A stretch of DNA of 22,392 nucleotides, from IMG/VR virus record IMGVR_UViG_3300025168_000744, positions 1 to 22,392 of that record; one strand, written 5' to 3'. The DNA comes from a virus. Under the pieces are notes generated by a model. That model was given only the letters and a program-made list of their open reading frames with translations. It was not told where the DNA came from and did no database searches. Positions 20,979 to 22,392 of this stretch are shown in pieces; positions within the stretch are counted from its first letter, which is position 1; each line of letters opens with the position of its first letter. A program made the position numbers and the translations under genes.

Positions 20979-21193
20979 TCTTCTTCATCTCCAAATAATT
21001 CTTCATAACCATAACCGTTTTCGTAATCTTCACGAAGACTACTTTCATAATCACTCATTCCAACTCGATATGCTATTGGGTCAATTCGATACAATCCCAC
21101 TGATGGGGAATACTCCAAACTGCCAATTTTAATTGGTGGGTAGCAATCGTCTAACATATCGTCATACAATTCTTTTAATAGTCTTTCATTCAT
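20975..21193 (-). CDS. Hypothetical acidic protein, 72 aa
   Basis: An acidic, Tyr-rich protein (LLKELYDDMLDDCYPP, SLREDYENGYGYEELFGDEEE). There are no motifs beyond the Glu3 end, which overlaps the next gene's start region. The 17-nt sequence at its start is identical to that of the next gene downstream. Function unknown. Confidence 0.65.
   Translation of the reverse strand: MNERLLKELYDDMLDDCYPPIKIGSLEYSPSVGLYRIDPIAYRVGMSDYESSLREDYENGYGYEELFGDEEE
20976..20992 (-). repeat. 17-nt junction repeat, copy 1 (also at 21191-21207)
   Basis: GGAGATGAAGAAGAATG on the minus strand covers the start codon of the 104-aa gene and the last codons of the previous gene. An identical copy starts the 72-aa gene, and one differing by a single base starts the gene at 22096. 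It serves as ribosome-binding site and encodes the Asp-Glu3 tails at once. Confidence 0.7.
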
Positions 21194-21282
21194 TCTTCTT
21201 CATCTCCTTCTATACCCAAATGGGCTGTTAATTTCTTCAATTCTTCTAATATTTGGGCTAGCCAATATCCATCATTTATCAT
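21190..21282 (-). CDS. Hypothetical protein, 30 aa
   Basis: A 30-codon gene with a perfect initiation motif (GGAGGAATAAATATG) and a TGA overlapping the next ATG. The peptide is a short amphipathic helix (YWLAQILEELKKLTAHLG) with the acidic end GDEEE. The shared start and end signals argue that it is translated. No function can be assigned. Confidence 0.65.
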   Translation of the reverse strand: MINDGYWLAQILEELKKLTAHLGIEGDEEE

Positions 21283-21284
21283 AT

Positions 21285-21944
21285 TTATTCCTCCTGTAAT
21301 TTAGCGTTATAAGTTTGGTTGAACGCTTCAACCTTTTTTGCCATCATATTATTATAATGGTCTTCGGGCCACCAATTAGGCGGCTGTGTTTTCCATGTAG
21401 CAAACTCCCATTTACCTTCAAGGTAATAATGCCTGTAAGAAGCAATTACAAAATCCCAATCTTTAGCATTAGGATTACGATTGTAATACTCCTTCTCATC
21501 TAATCGGTATTTATCAAACATAGCAATAGTTACCGGAGTCAATCCGCTGTGTGGATAATTGTGTTGTAATATTGTATCTTGAAAAGCATGGCAATCATGT
21601 ATTCTATGAAATGAACCATGACATTTACTGTATCTACTGCGGTATTCGTCGCAAAGAGCCAACCCATGTTCAAATAGCCATTCAAAGTTATCCAAAGATT
21701 GCCTCGCCCAAATGGTTGAGGGGTGATTTAGCATGGCGGGCTTCATCAATTTTGAGTCATATGCCACATGAAAAGCCTTAAGGTCTTTCAATTGAGGTTC
21801 ATTACCCACATGTTGAATGTATTGCATGTAAAGAATGTTAGTATGAAGCATTTGACATGTTTCAGTTGGCATTTTGACTACATGCTTATCAAGCATTTGT
21901 CGTGCTGATTCAATTGGGCTTTTTGATAGTGCAAATATATTCAT
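21285..21944 (-). CDS. Conserved marine-virus-type protein, 219 aa
   Basis: The N-terminus MNIFALSKSPIESARQMLDK, followed by HVVKMPTETCQML and then HPSTIWARQSLDNFEWL and LCDEYRSRYSKCHG, matches from memory a protein family common in marine phages and environmental genomes. In that family DKHVVKM, HP..iWaR and EY..RY.k.H are the fixed points. The many conserved His, Asp and Arg suggest a metal-dependent enzyme, but I know of no established function. It should be cytoplasmic, with no membrane segments. The long frame opens at GTG 21954-21956; I choose the ATG at 21942-21944, which starts at the family's usual MNIF. Confidence 0.75.
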   Translation of the reverse strand: MNIFALSKSPIESARQMLDKHVVKMPTETCQMLHTNILYMQYIQHVGNEPQLKDLKAFHVAYDSKLMKPAMLNHPSTIWARQSLDNFEWLFEHGLALCDEYRSRYSKCHGSFHRIHDCHAFQDTILQHNYPHSGLTPVTIAMFDKYRLDEKEYYNRNPNAKDWDFVIASYRHYYLEGKWEFATWKTQPPNWWPEDHYNNMMAKKVEAFNQTYNAKLQEE

Positions 21945-22096
21945 TCTAATTCCCACTCCGATTTGTAAGCATCCAACATAATGTCAATTATACTATAAAT
22001 AGCATATTGCATATCATGGTCGAGTTCTCTCGCTACTTCTTTAATATACATTAGTAGCATATATTGGTCTTCTTTTAGTTTGGGCAATTCTTTCAT
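21941..22096 (-). CDS. Hypothetical helical protein, 51 aa
   Basis: A 51-codon gene with junction overlaps at both ends (ATGA type). The peptide is one or two amphipathic helices (EDQYMLLMYIKEVARELDHDMQ, IYSIIDIMLDAYKSEW). No motif. Supported by the shared start sequence GAAGAAGAATG and exact packing. Confidence 0.65.
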   Translation of the reverse strand: MKELPKLKEDQYMLLMYIKEVARELDHDMQYAIYSIIDIMLDAYKSEWELE

Positions 22097-22233
22097 TCTT
22101 CTTCATCCCCTACAATATAATACTTCCAATCAATGCTTTCATTAGCATGTAATTCTTGCGAAACCTGCCACATTAAATCATAAAACCAATTAAGGTTTGT
22201 TGTTTCTAATTCTATTTCTATTTTATATTTCAT
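22093..22233 (-). CDS. Hypothetical protein, 46 aa
   Basis: A 46-codon gene. A first strand (KYKIEIELETT) is followed by a Trp-containing helix (NWFYDLMWQVSQELHA), strand DWKYYIV and the Asp-Glu3 end. The ATG follows AAGGAG at about 9 nt and overlaps the stop of the partial gene upstream. The beta-alpha-beta order recalls small ferredoxin-like domains, but it is too short to claim. Confidence 0.6.
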   Translation of the reverse strand: MKYKIEIELETTNLNWFYDLMWQVSQELHANESIDWKYYIVGDEEE

Positions 22234-22391
22234 ATTCTTAATCTCCTTTTTGATTTTTGGTATGCTTCATAGTGGCGCAAACCATCGGCCACATATTGTT
22301 TATAGAGAATCACTCTCTGTTCTTCTAAGGCTATCAACCTATTCAAGTATTCTTTTTTGAACAGGCGGTGGGAGCCAATTCGGGTTATATC
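22230..22391 (-). CDS. C-terminal part of a gene entering from the right edge
   Basis: Fifty-three codons are open from the edge to a TGA overlapping the next start. The end is helical and basic (ALEEQRVILYKQYVADGL, YQKSKRRLRI). No ATG lies inside the window in this frame. A second frame from the edge also reads plausibly (NWLPPPVQKRIL) and stops at 22339-22341. So either two genes overlap here with a non-ATG start, or one gene has a frame change at the A6 run (22353-22358). Confidence 0.5.
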   Translation of the reverse strand, partial: DITRIGSHRLFKKEYLNRLIALEEQRVILYKQYVADGLRHYEAYQKSKRRLRI

Positions 22392-22392
22392 T

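Overview
The window is 22.4 kb of AT-rich DNA. Every gene I can support lies on the minus strand, in one tightly packed series of about 48 reading frames that read from high to low coordinates. Most junctions overlap by 1-29 nt or are separated by only a few bases. I found no tRNA, rRNA, CRISPR array, insertion sequence or integrase. The genes mix archaeal information processing with viral architecture. Archaeal-type genes are a small clamp-loader subunit, a minimal large-subunit-like clamp loader with a PCNA-binding tail, an ATP-dependent DNA ligase, a TFB transcription factor and a PC4-like ssDNA binder. Viral features are many 30-130 aa unknown proteins, overlapping genes and a near-empty plus strand. 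The best fit is a head-tailed virus of a marine planktonic archaeon, close to the magroviruses proposed for Marine Group II Euryarchaeota. That host assignment is inference. No capsid, portal, terminase or tail gene is present, so this is the replication, metabolism and regulation part of the genome.

In transcription order (right to left): (i) 22.4-19.4 kb holds small unknown proteins, several zinc-binding, and a 219-aa protein of a marine-virus family. The block ends in a 66-aa ubiquitin/MoaD-like protein with a C-terminal Gly-Gly, followed by a strong hairpin plus U6 terminator. (ii) 19.3-16.6 kb has a class II (B12-dependent) ribonucleotide reductase and small companions. (iii) 16.6-12.3 kb has a 391-aa unknown, TFB, an E1/ThiF-like adenylating enzyme, a three-repeat Myb/SANT-like DNA-binding protein and a JAMM/JAB metalloprotease. 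(iv) 12.3-9.2 kb has small unknowns, a divergent GroES-like protein, a MazG-like pyrophosphohydrolase and a group I (GroEL-type) chaperonin. (v) 9.2-7.3 kb has two paralogous small HTH-like proteins, a zinc-knuckle protein, a PC4-like protein and a possible histone-fold protein. (vi) 7.2 kb to the left edge is the replication module: ligase, a second possible histone-fold protein, a LAGLIDADG-like relic, both clamp-loader subunits, a candidate OB-fold ssDNA-binding protein, a RadA/Sak4-like ATPase and the first codons of a possible sliding clamp.

The most interesting signals are a dispersed Ub-like/E1/JAMM set that could form a complete viral modifier or sulfur-transfer system, a GroEL-GroES-like pair in an otherwise archaeal context, and two candidate histone-fold proteins. 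There is also a window-wide gene-junction grammar in which the next gene's ribosome-binding site is written into the terminal Glu codons of the previous gene. At least eleven genes under 60 codons were read directly from the DNA.
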